This document shows, piece by piece, positions 18,060 to 26,781 of a stretch of 64,000 nt of DNA (position 1 is its first letter; the number at the start of each line of letters is the position of its first letter). This stretch comes from DAIDKA01 sp036521075. GTDB lineage: Bacteria > Pseudomonadota > Gammaproteobacteria > Steroidobacterales > Steroidobacteraceae. Location: contig DATDIL010000135.1 in assembly GCA_036521075.1 (NCBI GenBank), positions 62,001 to 126,000 of the forward strand. Reading direction: 5' to 3'. The translations under genes were made by a program, and so were the position numbers. The notes below the pieces were generated by a model. That model saw only the letters and a program-made list of their open reading frames with translations, was not told the origin of the DNA and made no database searches.

Positions 18060-18083
18060 ACGTAAGCATTGGAGGAGGCTGGC

Positions 18084-18404
18084 ATGCAAGGCTATCAACT
18101 GAGTTTCATTACTGAGCTGAACCGGCGCATCGAAGGCAAGCCGCCGATCGAATGGTTCATGCAGGAGGCGAAGTTGCTGGGTATCTTGGGCGTTACCACC
18201 TTCGCAGGCGTTGAAAGCTTCGGAAGCCACGGTCGGCGCCATTCGGCCAGATTTTTTGAACTCGCCGACCAACCGATTGAAATCATGATGGCCGTGTCCC
18301 CGCAGCAGTCGACCGGGCTGTTCAACAAGATCAATGCAACGCAAACACGCCTTTTCTATATCAAGACGCCGATCGAATACGGGGAACTGGGGAGGAACGA
18401 ATAA
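18084..18404 (+). CDS. DUF190 family PII-like protein
   Basis: A 106-residue protein of the DUF190 family: GYQLSFITELNRRIEGKPP at the start, LLGILGVTTFAGVESFGSHGR in the middle, ARFFELADQPIEIMMAVS, and FYIKTPIEYGELG at the end. The fold is ferredoxin-like, related to PII signalling proteins, and homologues are often found near ion channels such as CrcB. Its biochemical role is not established. The ATG at 18084 follows a strong GGAGGAGG. The stop overlaps the start of the next gene (TAATG), so the pair is translationally coupled. It follows fdhD by 24 bp. Confidence 0.88.
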   Translation: MQGYQLSFITELNRRIEGKPPIEWFMQEAKLLGILGVTTFAGVESFGSHGRRHSARFFELADQPIEIMMAVSPQQSTGLFNKINATQTRLFYIKTPIEYGELGRNE

Positions 18405-18859
18405 TGAGTCTGGGATTGGCATTTCATGTTCTGGCGGCGGTCATCTGGGTGGGCGGCATGTTCTTCGCCCACATGATGCTGCGGCCCGGCGCGGGCCCGC
18501 TGGACACCCCCACTCGCCTGGCTCTGTGGGGGCGTGTGCTGGGGCGATTCTTCAGCTGGGTTTGGCTCAGCATCGTAGCGCTCCTGGTCAGCGGCGTCGC
18601 AATGGTGATGATCGGGTTTGGTGGCTTTGCCTCGCTGGCTCACTACATCAATGTGATGATGGCGGTGGGCATTGTCATGATGATGATGTTCGCCCATGTC
18701 TTTTTTGCGCCCTGGAAGCGATTTCGGCGTGCCGTTGCCGCTGCCAATTGGGCTGAAGCTGAGCGGAACATCAGGCAGATCCGCATCCTGGTCATGGTGA
18801 ACCTCGTGCTCGGGCTGGTCACCGTCGTGGTGGGGGCCAGCGGCCGTTACTTCGGCTAA
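18404..18859 (+). CDS. CopD-like four-helix integral membrane protein
   Basis: The 151-residue protein has four hydrophobic helices: LAFHVLAAVIWVGGMFFAHM (with the His and VGGMF typical of CopD-like proteins), FSWVWLSIVALLVSGVAMVM, INVMMAVGIVMMMMFAHVFF and ILVMVNLVLGLVTVVVGAS. CopD-type proteins are linked to copper handling or act as heme-b-like membrane redox proteins. Conserved histidines sit in helices 1 and 3 and could bind metal or heme. It is coupled to the DUF190 gene. Whether the pair serves the formate dehydrogenase or metal homeostasis cannot be told from sequence. Confidence 0.8.
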   Translation: MSLGLAFHVLAAVIWVGGMFFAHMMLRPGAGPLDTPTRLALWGRVLGRFFSWVWLSIVALLVSGVAMVMIGFGGFASLAHYINVMMAVGIVMMMMFAHVFFAPWKRFRRAVAAANWAEAERNIRQIRILVMVNLVLGLVTVVVGASGRYFG

Positions 18860-18969
18860 GGCTGTGTTTGGCGACTCGGTCACGATTGCGAGGTTGCCGC
18901 AACGAACTTCACCCTGAAACGCGTACACTGCCTTGCCCGTTGGCAGTGTTTTGCTGAAAAGGTGTACCC

Positions 18970-19308
18970 GTGAACAGCAGCCCAGCGCATTCGGCCCGCT
19001 CGAAGATACTGGCCGACCTCAGATCCTTGCGTGCGAGCCTCGCCCAGGCACGCGATTCCCTGATGCACTTCAAGGATGACCGCATCGATCGCGACCGGCT
19101 CGAACCGGCGGCGCGGCGCGTCGACGACCTCATCAACATGTTTGCCGGCACCCAACGCGACGTCGTGCAAGGATCACTGTGGGTGATCGAGATCCAAAGC
19201 GGCATCGATGAAGTGACCAATCCGAAGGCGGCCGACGCGCTCAATGAGGCGCGCGTGGAGGCAGCGGCGCTGCTTGAGGCGATGGCGCCCCCGGCCAAAG
19301 CCAATTAG
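18970..19308 (+). CDS. Hypothetical helical protein
   Basis: A 112-residue soluble protein starting with GTG at 18970. It is predicted mainly alpha-helical: a helix from RSKILADLRSLRASLAQARD, a charged turn DDRIDRDRLEPAARRVDDL, then a longer helix to the end. No motif, signal peptide or family was recognised. It is separated from the CopD-like gene by 110 bp and converges on the ABC-2 permease gene. Coding use is like that of its neighbours, which supports it being real. Confidence 0.6.
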   Translation: MNSSPAHSARSKILADLRSLRASLAQARDSLMHFKDDRIDRDRLEPAARRVDDLINMFAGTQRDVVQGSLWVIEIQSGIDEVTNPKAADALNEARVEAAALLEAMAPPAKAN

Positions 19309-19313
19309 CGGCG

Positions 19314-20075
19314 CTAATTCTTGAGGCGCCAGCCCGTGCGCAGCATCCACGACACGATCGTGAGGCACACGGCCAGGAACACCGCAATGAAGCTCAGGCT
19401 TGCGCCAATGCCCACGTCAGACACTCCGTAGAAGCTCCAGCGAAACCCGCTGATCAGGTACACAACCGGGTTGAAGAGTGTGAGCGTACGCCACACCGGC
19501 GGCAGCATGTCGATGCTGTAGAAGCTGCCGCCCAGGAAAGTCAGTGGCGTGACCACCAGCAGCGGCACCACCTGCAGTTTCTCCCAGCTGTCGGCCCAGA
19601 TGCCGAGCATGAAGCCGAACAAGCTGAAACTGACCGAAGTCAGCAGCAAGAAGGCGACCATCCCCAGCGGATGCTGGATGTGCAGGGGCACGAATAGGGT
19701 GGAGGTTGCCAGGATGATCACACCGACCATCATGGACTTGCTGGCGGCGGCGCCGACATACCCCAGCAGGATCTCCGGGGTCGAGACCGGCGCCGACAGC
19801 AGCTCGTATATGGTCCCGGCCCATTTGGGCATGTAGATGCCGAAGGAGCCATTGCCGACGCTTTCCGTGAGAATCGACAGCATGATCAGGCCGGGTACGA
19901 TGAACGCGCCGTACGGTACCCCGCCGATATGGGTCATGCGCGAGCCGATGGCCGAGCCGAAGACTACGAAGTACAGCGAGGTGGTCAGCACCGGCGCACC
20001 GATGCTCTGTACGATGGTGCGAAAAGTGCGGGCCATCTCGAAGTGGTAGATTGCCTTGACGGCGTGCCAGTTCAT
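19314..20075 (-). CDS. ABC-2 type transporter permease
   Basis: A 253-residue membrane protein with six hydrophobic segments in the ABC-2 pattern: an N-terminal amphipathic helix (YHFEMARTFR), helices around VLTTSLYFVVFGSAIG and PYGAFIVPGLIMLSIL, and the family signature PLTFLGGSFYSIDMLPPVWR followed by FNPVVYLISGFRW. It is the NodJ-like class of exporter permease. Its ATG overlaps the TGA of the ATPase gene (ATGA), so the two form a heteromeric exporter. Substrate is unknown. Confidence 0.9.
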   Translation of the reverse strand: MNWHAVKAIYHFEMARTFRTIVQSIGAPVLTTSLYFVVFGSAIGSRMTHIGGVPYGAFIVPGLIMLSILTESVGNGSFGIYMPKWAGTIYELLSAPVSTPEILLGYVGAAASKSMMVGVIILATSTLFVPLHIQHPLGMVAFLLLTSVSFSLFGFMLGIWADSWEKLQVVPLLVVTPLTFLGGSFYSIDMLPPVWRTLTLFNPVVYLISGFRWSFYGVSDVGIGASLSFIAVFLAVCLTIVSWMLRTGWRLKN

Positions 20076-20998
20076 GCGGCCCCCCGTACCAGGGAGACGA
20101 AGATTTCCTCCAGCGAACTCTGGCTGGTCTCCAGGTCGCGAAAAGTGATGCCGGTTTCGCTCAGCTGGCGCAGCAACGCGGTAATCCTCACCCTGCCTCC
20201 CTCATTTTCGAATGAATAGACCAGCGTCATGCCATCGGCGCTGAGCGTCAGACCATATTCGGCCAACGCCGCCGGGACCTGGGTCAGGGCGTCCTGAAGG
20301 TGAAGGGTGAGCTGCTTGCGGCCGAGCTTTTGCATCAGCGTGGCCTTCTCCTCCACGAGAATCAGCTCGCCGCGGCTGATGATGCCGATGCGGTCGGCCA
20401 TCTCTTCGGCTTCCTCGATGTAGTGGGTCGTCAGGATGATGGTGACGCCCGCATCGCGCAGGCCGCGCACCACATTCCACATGTCCCGGCGCAGTTCCAC
20501 ATCGACACCGGCCGAGGGCTCATCCAGGAACAGGACGCGCGGCTCATGCGACAGCGCCTTGGCGATCAATACGCGCCGTTTCATGCCTCCCGAGAGCGTC
20601 GCGATCTTGCTGTCCTTTTTCTCCCACAGCGACAGGCTGCGCAGGATTCGCTCGAGGATGGCCGGATCGGGTCGGCAGCCGAACAGGCCGCGACTGAAGC
20701 TCATCGTAGCCCATACCGTCTCGAAGGCATCGGTGGTGAGTTCCTGCGGCACGAGCCCCAGGGTTGCCCGGGCCGCCCGAAAGTCCCGGACCACGTCGTG
20801 TCCGTCCACGGTCACCTTGCCCCCCGTGGGGGTCACCAGCCCGCAGGCGATGCCGATAAGAGTGGTCTTGCCGGCGCCATTGGGGCCCAGCAGTGCGAAG
20901 ATCTCGCCACGGCGGATCTCCAGGGTCACTGACTTGAGAGCCTGGTGGCCGGTGGCGTAGGTTTTGGTCAGGTTTTGAATCGAAAGAATGGCACTCAT
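20072..20998 (-). CDS. ABC transporter ATP-binding protein (ABC-2 exporter)
   Basis: This 308-residue ATPase has Walker A LGPNGAGKTTLI near 38-49, a Q-loop GLVPQEL, the signature LSGGMKRRVLIAKAL, Walker B VLFLDEPSAGVD and H-loop TTHYIEEAEEMADR. A C-terminal regulatory extension of about 80 residues (from residue 225) has the beta-rich DrrA/CcmA-like form. It pairs with the overlapping permease gene. A polysaccharide, lipid or drug export role is possible, but nothing specific is seen. Confidence 0.92.
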   Translation of the reverse strand: MSAILSIQNLTKTYATGHQALKSVTLEIRRGEIFALLGPNGAGKTTLIGIACGLVTPTGGKVTVDGHDVVRDFRAARATLGLVPQELTTDAFETVWATMSFSRGLFGCRPDPAILERILRSLSLWEKKDSKIATLSGGMKRRVLIAKALSHEPRVLFLDEPSAGVDVELRRDMWNVVRGLRDAGVTIILTTHYIEEAEEMADRIGIISRGELILVEEKATLMQKLGRKQLTLHLQDALTQVPAALAEYGLTLSADGMTLVYSFENEGGRVRITALLRQLSETGITFRDLETSQSSLEEIFVSLVRGAA

Positions 20999-21061
20999 GC
21001 CCTCAAGATTACCGGTAGCGGGGGTCTTTGGGTTTAAGCTCGCGGCAGAAAAGGGGGAACC

Positions 21062-21727
21062 ATGTCGACACGCACCAGTGGTATGCCAGCAGGGGCTCGC
21101 GAGTACATGCTCGGGGCATCGCTTCGGGAGGCGCCGGTGCTGGCGCGGCTGCGCGCGGCCACCGCGCCCAGGGCCGAGGCCGAAATGCAGATCGGACCGG
21201 AGCAGGGCCAGTTCATGGGACTGCTGGTACGTCTGATCGGCGCGAAACGCTGTATCGAGCTGGGGACCTACACCGGCTATTCCGCCTTGGCCGTGGCGCT
21301 GGCGCTGCCAGCGGATGGCCGCCTGGTTGCCTGCGATGTGAGCGATGAGTTCACCCGGGTCGGGCGCCCCTTCTGGCGCGAGGCGGGCGTGGAGTCAAAG
21401 ATCGACCTGCGGCTCGCACCCGCGTTGCAGACCCTGGGTGAGCTGCTGGCCCAGCCGGGTGGGCGCGCTGGCTACGATTTTGCGTTTGTCGACGCGGACA
21501 AGGGCAACTACACCGCCTATTACGAGAAGCTGCTGGAGCTGGTACGTCCCGGTGGCCTGATCGCGGTTGACAATACCCTGGGATTATCCGGGCACTACAT
21601 CACCGAACTGAGTTCGCCGGGGGCGCAGGCCATTCGGGCCTTCAACGAGCATGTCCATCACGATACCCGGGTCGAACTGTCGATGCTGCCCATCGGCGAG
21701 GGCCTGACCCTGCTGCGGGTGCTGTAG
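21062..21727 (+). CDS. Class I SAM-dependent O-methyltransferase (caffeoyl-CoA OMT type)
   Basis: The 221-residue protein belongs to methyltransferase family 3. The SAM site is ELGTYTGYSALAVALALP near 79-96 with the acid CDVS near 104-107; metal-binding residues of the class are in FVDADKGNY near 142-150 and DNTLGLSG near 172-179. Members methylate catechol-type hydroxyls with a divalent metal. The ATG at 21062 follows AAGGGGGAACC. The gene stands alone between divergent and convergent neighbours. The substrate could be any small catechol; the aromatic genes nearby make that plausible. Confidence 0.9.
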   Translation: MSTRTSGMPAGAREYMLGASLREAPVLARLRAATAPRAEAEMQIGPEQGQFMGLLVRLIGAKRCIELGTYTGYSALAVALALPADGRLVACDVSDEFTRVGRPFWREAGVESKIDLRLAPALQTLGELLAQPGGRAGYDFAFVDADKGNYTAYYEKLLELVRPGGLIAVDNTLGLSGHYITELSSPGAQAIRAFNEHVHHDTRVELSMLPIGEGLTLLRVL

Positions 21728-21745
21728 CGGCTCAGTCGAGGAACG

Positions 21746-22669
21746 CTAAATGGACAGCACGAGCTTGCCTCGTGGGTGGTCATTTTCCAGGGCGCGATGC
21801 GATTCGGCCGCCTGCTTCAGGCCGAAGCTCTTGCTGACGGTGACCACGACCTTTCCGGATTCAATGAGCCCCGCGATCTTGTCCAGCTGTTCGCGATTGG
21901 GTTCGGCCATGTATCCGGCGCAGCGCACTCCCAGAGAATTGGCAGTCTTTTCGTCGGGCATGCCCACCGTCGAGACCAGGATTCCAGCCGGCTTCAATAC
22001 GTTCCATGAATGTTTCCGTGTCTCGCCACCGACCAGGTCGAACACCACATCCACCTCTTTGCCAATATCTTCGAAATTGCTCTTCTGGTAATCAAAGACC
22101 GTGTGGGCACCCAGCGATGTCACAAACGCAATATTCGCCTTCGAGGCGGTGGCGATGACGTGGGCACCGAAGTGCTTGGCGAGTTGAATGGCGAAATGGC
22201 CCACACCGCCCGCGCCGCCATGAATCAGGACCGTCTGGCCGGCCTTGAGTTTGCCATGCGTAAAGATACCCTGCCAGGCGGTGAGTGCGGCCAGGGGCAC
22301 GGCAGCGGCATGCTGCGCATCGAGGGTGCTTGGCTTCGGGCAACACAGGGCGGTCGCCACCCGGGCATATTCGGCATAGCCGCCCAGATGCCAATCCAAT
22401 AGCGCGAAAATCGTATCCCCCACCCGAAGGTTCGTCGCGCTGCCATTTATCGCCTCGACGGCGCCGCAAACATCCCGGCCCAATACGATGGGCAGTTGCG
22501 ACTGCCCGATCAGCGGAAACTCGCCCTCACGAATCTTCGCATCAACGGGATTCACGCCGGCGGCCTGCACCCTCACCAGTACCTCACCGGGGCTGGGCCT
22601 GGGTGGTTCGACTTGCTCAAGCCGCAGGACTTCAGGCCCCCCAAACTTCTGGATGCGAACAGCCTTCAT
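21746..22669 (-). CDS. NADPH:quinone reductase-like zinc-free medium-chain oxidoreductase
   Basis: This 307-residue medium-chain dehydrogenase/reductase belongs to the zeta-crystallin/quinone oxidoreductase branch. It has VQAAGVNPVDAKIREGEF near 33-50, LGRDVCGAVEAI, the dinucleotide-binding IHGGAGGVGHFAIQLAKHFG and the conserved VVFDLVGGET. The structural zinc cysteines of alcohol dehydrogenases are absent, as expected. The ATG at 22669 is preceded by AAGGGGCAACC. It likely reduces quinones or enones with NADPH in the cytoplasm. Confidence 0.9.
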   Translation of the reverse strand: MKAVRIQKFGGPEVLRLEQVEPPRPSPGEVLVRVQAAGVNPVDAKIREGEFPLIGQSQLPIVLGRDVCGAVEAINGSATNLRVGDTIFALLDWHLGGYAEYARVATALCCPKPSTLDAQHAAAVPLAALTAWQGIFTHGKLKAGQTVLIHGGAGGVGHFAIQLAKHFGAHVIATASKANIAFVTSLGAHTVFDYQKSNFEDIGKEVDVVFDLVGGETRKHSWNVLKPAGILVSTVGMPDEKTANSLGVRCAGYMAEPNREQLDKIAGLIESGKVVVTVSKSFGLKQAAESHRALENDHPRGKLVLSI

Positions 22670-22697
22670 GGTTGCCCCTTATGCGCTTGCGAGTGTT

Positions 22698-23447
22698 TCA
22701 ACTGTGCGTGTGTTGCTCCCTTCTGACTCTTGCTATTCGTGGCAGCGCCGGAAACGGCAGATCAACCGTCACAAACGGCCGCGCCTCATCGGTGACCGCA
22801 ATGACATTCCCCTCAGAATCAATGACCCAGCCGGCCCCATCCGGGGCACGATTGGAGGATGCGGAAAACGCGTGTCCTTGCCGGGCCGCACTTCGCGCTA
22901 CCTCGAGCCAGCGCTTCAGATCGGCCTGCGGCGTGGAACGTGGTGTCAGCATCAGCGTCACACCATCGCGCTCATACTGCTCAATGGCCTGCGTAGCCAG
23001 AAGCTCCGCGCCGATGAGGAAGGCACAGCGCGATGCGGCGATTTCGACCGAGGTGTAGTCGGCGGGCGAGCTTACGTACCAGATTGGCTCCCACGCTCCC
23101 TCGCGATTTTCAAGTTGTGACTTGGCGTGAATGGTCCGCGTTCCGTGCCGGGCGTCCCACAGGAACGCGACGTCATGGCGACCATTGCCGAAATCGACGG
23201 GACGGGTTGCAGCGACGCTCGTAGCGCCCAATTCGGCAAAGCGCGCTTCAAACCGATCGTGCGCGTCGATTGCGGCAGCCCAGGACTGCGCCCTGAACGA
23301 AGCGGACCGGGCCAACCACGGGCTGAACGGCATCTCGGGCAACAGCAGCAGCTCGCTCGCCTGCGAGCGGGTGTGCGCCAGCAGCCGGCGCCAGTCATCT
23401 TCCAGTGCCTCTGCGGCGTTGTGCAGTTGGCATACGGTGATTTTCAC
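22698..23447 (-). CDS. Carbon-nitrogen hydrolase (nitrilase superfamily)
   Basis: The 249-residue protein has the Glu-Lys-Cys elements of the nitrilase fold: Glu in LLPEMPFSPW near 38, a probable Lys in TIHAKSQLE, and Cys in SRCAFLIGAELL. The first part (KITVCQLHNAAEA) is the usual beta strand. The middle loop around the Lys is atypical and the sequence is shorter than standard amidases (about 270-300). It starts with GTG at 23447. A C-N amide substrate is likely, but neither it nor full activity can be asserted. It lies 28 bp upstream of, and co-oriented with, the quinone reductase gene. Confidence 0.78.
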   Translation of the reverse strand: MKITVCQLHNAAEALEDDWRRLLAHTRSQASELLLLPEMPFSPWLARSASFRAQSWAAAIDAHDRFEARFAELGATSVAATRPVDFGNGRHDVAFLWDARHGTRTIHAKSQLENREGAWEPIWYVSSPADYTSVEIAASRCAFLIGAELLATQAIEQYERDGVTLMLTPRSTPQADLKRWLEVARSAARQGHAFSASSNRAPDGAGWVIDSEGNVIAVTDEARPFVTVDLPFPALPRIARVRREQHTHS

Positions 23448-23627
23448 AATTCACAATATGCGACCCGGGCGCGGGGCTGAGCCATCCAAAGCAGGCGCCA
23501 ACGCAGGTCGGTCGACGCTGACAGCACCACTTGCTGCACGGAAAACGGGCACGCGTAAGAGATTGCCTACCTCAGAAATTTGCTTGCCCCCGCAGCGCCG
23601 GGCTGCGAATACCCAGTACAAACAAGC

Positions 23628-24503
23628 ATGAAGAGCCGGCGCCTGCAGCCACAGGACCCGTCGCTGCACGCTGTCGCGCTGGCGCTGCTGGATCGTGCGA
23701 TCCAGTCGCTGCGGCACGGTACGGACGAGGCGGCGGTGCACACGGCCCGCAAGACCTGCAAACGCGTCAGGGCGGCATTGCGTTTGTTGCGCGACGGCTT
23801 GGGCGAGCGTGAATATCGGCTCGACAACCGGCGAGTTCGCGACTCGGCGCGACCCCTCACGGCCGTCAGGGATGCCGCGATGCTGCGCCGGACACTGGGA
23901 ACACTGTCGAAGCACTCGCATTCCCTCGCGCGGCATCTGGAGGCCGACTATCACCGCGCGTGGCAGGCCCTGGACCATCGCGGTGCGCGAAACAGCATCG
24001 CGCGCCTACGGGCCATTCGCGCACGGCTCGTCAAACTCTCGCGCGTGGACTCTGAAGCCGCCTCAGCCATTACCGGAGCCAAGGGCGTCTACAAAGCCGG
24101 ACGCAAGGCCCTGGGCAAAGCCCGGTCGCGGGATGATCTGGCACTGCACGAGTGGCGCAAGCAGGCCAAGTATCTGCTGAATCAGCTGGAGCTTCTGAGG
24201 ATGGTGTTCAATGCTAGATTCAAGAAACTCCGGCGCCGTGCCGGCCGGCTTGCCGAAGCTCTCGGGGATGATCATGACCTGAGTGTGCTTGCCGGGAAGC
24301 TGCCGGCCCGTGAGGGGCAACGAGGCTCCTTGCGCAAGCAAATCAAGAAGCGACGCCGCAAGCTGCAGGCGCGCGCCTTTCGCTACGGAAAGCGGCTGTA
24401 CCGGCGCTCGGCAAAGCATATCGAAGCCACGCTGGTGGCACATTTGTCCCACGCGCAGGGCGTGAGCAAAGCGGCAAACACAGGGGTAGCCAATGGCGAC
24501 TAA
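23628..24503 (+). CDS. CHAD domain-containing protein
   Basis: A 291-residue basic, all-helical protein with the conserved-histidine alpha-helical domain: EAAVHTARKTCKRVRAALRLL near 38-58, RDAAMLRRTL near 83-92, LALHEWRKQAKYLLNQLELL near 173-192 and a DDHDLSVL turn. CHAD domains bind inorganic polyphosphate and are often found near Ppx/Ppk or in granule-associated proteins. The ATG at 23628 was used because the upstream extension has no coding character. The following DUF3175 gene overlaps its 3' end by 11 bp, which suggests a joint role at polyphosphate or nucleoid granules. Confidence 0.88.
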   Translation: MKSRRLQPQDPSLHAVALALLDRAIQSLRHGTDEAAVHTARKTCKRVRAALRLLRDGLGEREYRLDNRRVRDSARPLTAVRDAAMLRRTLGTLSKHSHSLARHLEADYHRAWQALDHRGARNSIARLRAIRARLVKLSRVDSEAASAITGAKGVYKAGRKALGKARSRDDLALHEWRKQAKYLLNQLELLRMVFNARFKKLRRRAGRLAEALGDDHDLSVLAGKLPAREGQRGSLRKQIKKRRRKLQARAFRYGKRLYRRSAKHIEATLVAHLSHAQGVSKAANTGVANGD

Positions 24504-24792
24504 GGCGAAGGCGCGTGCCAAGAGCAAATGGTCCAAGCAGGTCATGGAGCATAGCGATGCCATGGACCTCAAGTCGGGGGTTTTCAAACTCAAAAGCGCA
24601 CGCGCCATCGCCCGTTCGCTGAAAAAATCCTCCGAGGCGAGTCAGCGCCGCAAGTCGAGCCCGTTCCGGTCCGCCATGTCGATGCTGAATTTCGAAATCA
24701 ACCGTGCCGGCAGGAACTTGAGTGCGCAGCGCCTCAAAGTGCTCAATCAGGCCAAGGTCGAATTGCGCAAGGCCTTCGGTCGGGTCGCTTAG
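24493..24792 (+). CDS. DUF3175 family small basic protein
   Basis: This 99-residue lysine-rich protein matches DUF3175: KWSKQVMEHSDAMDLKSGVF near 12-31, ARAIARSLKKSSEASQRRKS near 36-55 and a C-terminal SMLNFEINRAGRNLSAQRL segment. Many homologues are annotated as hypothetical, and some resemble small nucleic-acid-binding proteins by charge. It overlaps the CHAD gene by 11 bp and is probably co-translated. Function unknown. Confidence 0.82.
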   Translation: MATKAKARAKSKWSKQVMEHSDAMDLKSGVFKLKSARAIARSLKKSSEASQRRKSSPFRSAMSMLNFEINRAGRNLSAQRLKVLNQAKVELRKAFGRVA

Positions 24793-24803
24793 GATCTGCG
24801 CCC

Positions 24804-25880
24804 TCACGTCGGGGCGCGCAGCACCTCCTTGACAGTCTGGACTTCGCCGCAGGCGTTTACCGTATATCCGGGAAGTGCGGAGACTGCCTCATGGAATTCC
24901 CTGCTGCGCATCACCGCGACCACGCGCTTGACTGCATCATCATCCAGAGTCGGTGTGCGGCAAACGAAGAAATAGTCTTCGGTCAGCAGGCGCACGAAAT
25001 CCAGGTCGAACTGTCGCGCCGCCGCCTCAACCCCGAAGCTCACATCCGCCATGCCGCTGGCCACGTATGCGGCAACGGCCGCATGCGTGAACTCGACATG
25101 TTCGTACCCATTGATGCGCGCGCCCTCCAGCCCCTGCTGCACCAGCAGTTGCTCGAGCAGCATGCGCGTGCCCGAGTCCGGATCGCGGTTGACGAAACGC
25201 ACCGCCGGTTCCAGCAGTTGCTCGAGCGCCGTGATCTGCAGGGGGTTGCCGCGTTTGACCATCAACCCCATTTCGCGAGTCACGAAGCCGATGATGCGAT
25301 GACCGTTCTGCGACAACAGTTCCTTGCAGGCCGTGATGCTCTGCTCGCGCAAGCTCCCCTGCGGCAGATGCATGCCCGCCAGATCGCACGTTCCGTGCGC
25401 GAGTGATACCAGCGCGGTCGGGTTACCGATGTAGCGGATGTCCACGCGCAGATTGGACTGCAGGGCCAATAATTCACGCAGCTTCGAGACGGCGTAGCCG
25501 TGGCTGGCATGGACGCGCACGGCGCTGGCCGCCTGCGGCAGCAATTCATTGAGCTCGGTCTGCAATTCCTGGGCGAGATTCTGCAACTGCGGACCCAGAC
25601 GCGCCTGCAGGCGCTGGCCAGCCCAGACGAGCCGCTCGCCGAAAGGCGTCAGCGTTGTGCCGCGTCCCTGGCGACGTTCGACCAGTGGTGTTTCGAAGTA
25701 GCTGGACCACTTTTCGATGAGGTTCCACGCGTGTCGATAGGAAACCTCAGAACGCTCCGCGGCGCGAGTGATCTTTCCGGACGCACGGATATCGTTGAGA
25801 AAATCCAGCATGACCAGCATGGGTGGCGCCCCGTTGTCGCGGGAAAAGCGCCATACCGGCTCGATCTCAATCCGAATCAC
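24804..25880 (-). CDS. ModE-like HTH transcriptional regulator with periplasmic-binding-protein-like sensor domain
   Basis: The 358-residue protein joins an N-terminal ModE/LysR-type winged helix (about 20-90: MLDFLNDIRASGKITRAAERSEVSYRHAWNLI, RRQGRGTTLTPFGERLV) to a C-terminal PBP-like domain resembling PF12727 (about 120-355: HGTCDLAGMHLP, FVNRDPDSGTRMLLEQLL, HAAVAAYVASGMADVSFGVE). This one-component form is found near molybdate, tungstate and formate-dehydrogenase genes, where the binding domain senses an oxyanion or small ligand. It lies about 7 kb from the fdh/mod genes here, so control of that locus is inference. It is not followed by a transport gene. Confidence 0.88.
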   Translation of the reverse strand: MIRIEIEPVWRFSRDNGAPPMLVMLDFLNDIRASGKITRAAERSEVSYRHAWNLIEKWSSYFETPLVERRQGRGTTLTPFGERLVWAGQRLQARLGPQLQNLAQELQTELNELLPQAASAVRVHASHGYAVSKLRELLALQSNLRVDIRYIGNPTALVSLAHGTCDLAGMHLPQGSLREQSITACKELLSQNGHRIIGFVTREMGLMVKRGNPLQITALEQLLEPAVRFVNRDPDSGTRMLLEQLLVQQGLEGARINGYEHVEFTHAAVAAYVASGMADVSFGVEAAARQFDLDFVRLLTEDYFFVCRTPTLDDDAVKRVVAVMRSREFHEAVSALPGYTVNACGEVQTVKEVLRAPT

Positions 25881-26029
25881 GGGCTATCCTTAGCCACACC
25901 CACATATGCACAAGTTTTCATATATGGCATAAGCATCCAGCGCGATATCGCCGGGCAAATATAGCACTGGATACTCTCCCAGGCGTGCATTTGCTCCCTC
26001 GGAAAATTGTCAGATATGAAGTAAATTGC

Positions 26030-26740
26030 CTATTTGAACAGGTCATCCAGCCAGCGGCGCCAGAACCGGCGTGCGGCGGAATACAGTGCCGGTCCGAACG
26101 TCAGGCCGGCGCTGCGCAACTGCGGAACATCGACCCGTGCGGCAGCCAGTTCGCTGGCGTGTCCCACATACCAGCGCTCCAGAGCGAGCGTGAGCACTTC
26201 CGGGTGAAACTGCAGCCCGAGGAGTTTGTTGCCCTTCGACCAGGCCTGGTTCGGATAACGCGCCGTGGCGGCCAGGTGTGCCGCGCCGCGCGGCAAATCG
26301 AACGTATCGCCATGCCAGTGCAGTACCGGCAGGTCGGGAGTCAGTAATTCCGCTAGCGCCGGGCAGGCCCTCGCGTCAGCGCCGGGCACCAGTACCGCCC
26401 AGCCGATCTCCTTGCCTTGTCGGCCGGCGTAAACGGGGGCATCGAGCGCCGCCGCCATGAGTTGTGCGCCCAGGCAGATCCCCAACGTGGGTGAGTTTTG
26501 GGCCAGGCGCCGACGCAGCAGCTCCAGTTCCCACCGCAGGAACGGATACGCCGCGCTCTCGTAGACACCGATCGGGCCGCCCATCACGATCAACAGGTCC
26601 GGCGCCAGCGCGTCCACGCGGCGAAGGTCCGCCGTACAGGCATCCATGACCTGCACCTCGAATTTGCGCGCGGCAAGCTCCTCGGCGAGCGAACCTAGGT
26701 CCTCGAAGGGAACATGTGTGAGGGCGAGCGCCGTGCGCAT
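26030..26740 (-). CDS. Class I glutamine amidotransferase-like protein
   Basis: A 236-residue GMP-synthase-type glutaminase domain on its own. The triad is Cys89 (LGICLGAQ), His179 and Glu181 (LQFHPEV), and MGGPIGVYESAAYPFL near 53-68 forms the oxyanion side. Stand-alone members hydrolyse gamma-glutamyl amides or serve as glutaminase subunits. The ATG at 26740 was preferred to a TTG at 26746. The 3' end is followed by 150 bp before the ModE-like gene. No synthase partner is adjacent, so the acceptor is unknown. Confidence 0.9.
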   Translation of the reverse strand: MRTALALTHVPFEDLGSLAEELAARKFEVQVMDACTADLRRVDALAPDLLIVMGGPIGVYESAAYPFLRWELELLRRRLAQNSPTLGICLGAQLMAAALDAPVYAGRQGKEIGWAVLVPGADARACPALAELLTPDLPVLHWHGDTFDLPRGAAHLAATARYPNQAWSKGNKLLGLQFHPEVLTLALERWYVGHASELAAARVDVPQLRSAGLTFGPALYSAARRFWRRWLDDLFK

Positions 26741-26781
26741 GCGCAAACCTGTGCAGATTGTTGCCAGGTTCAGTATATCGG

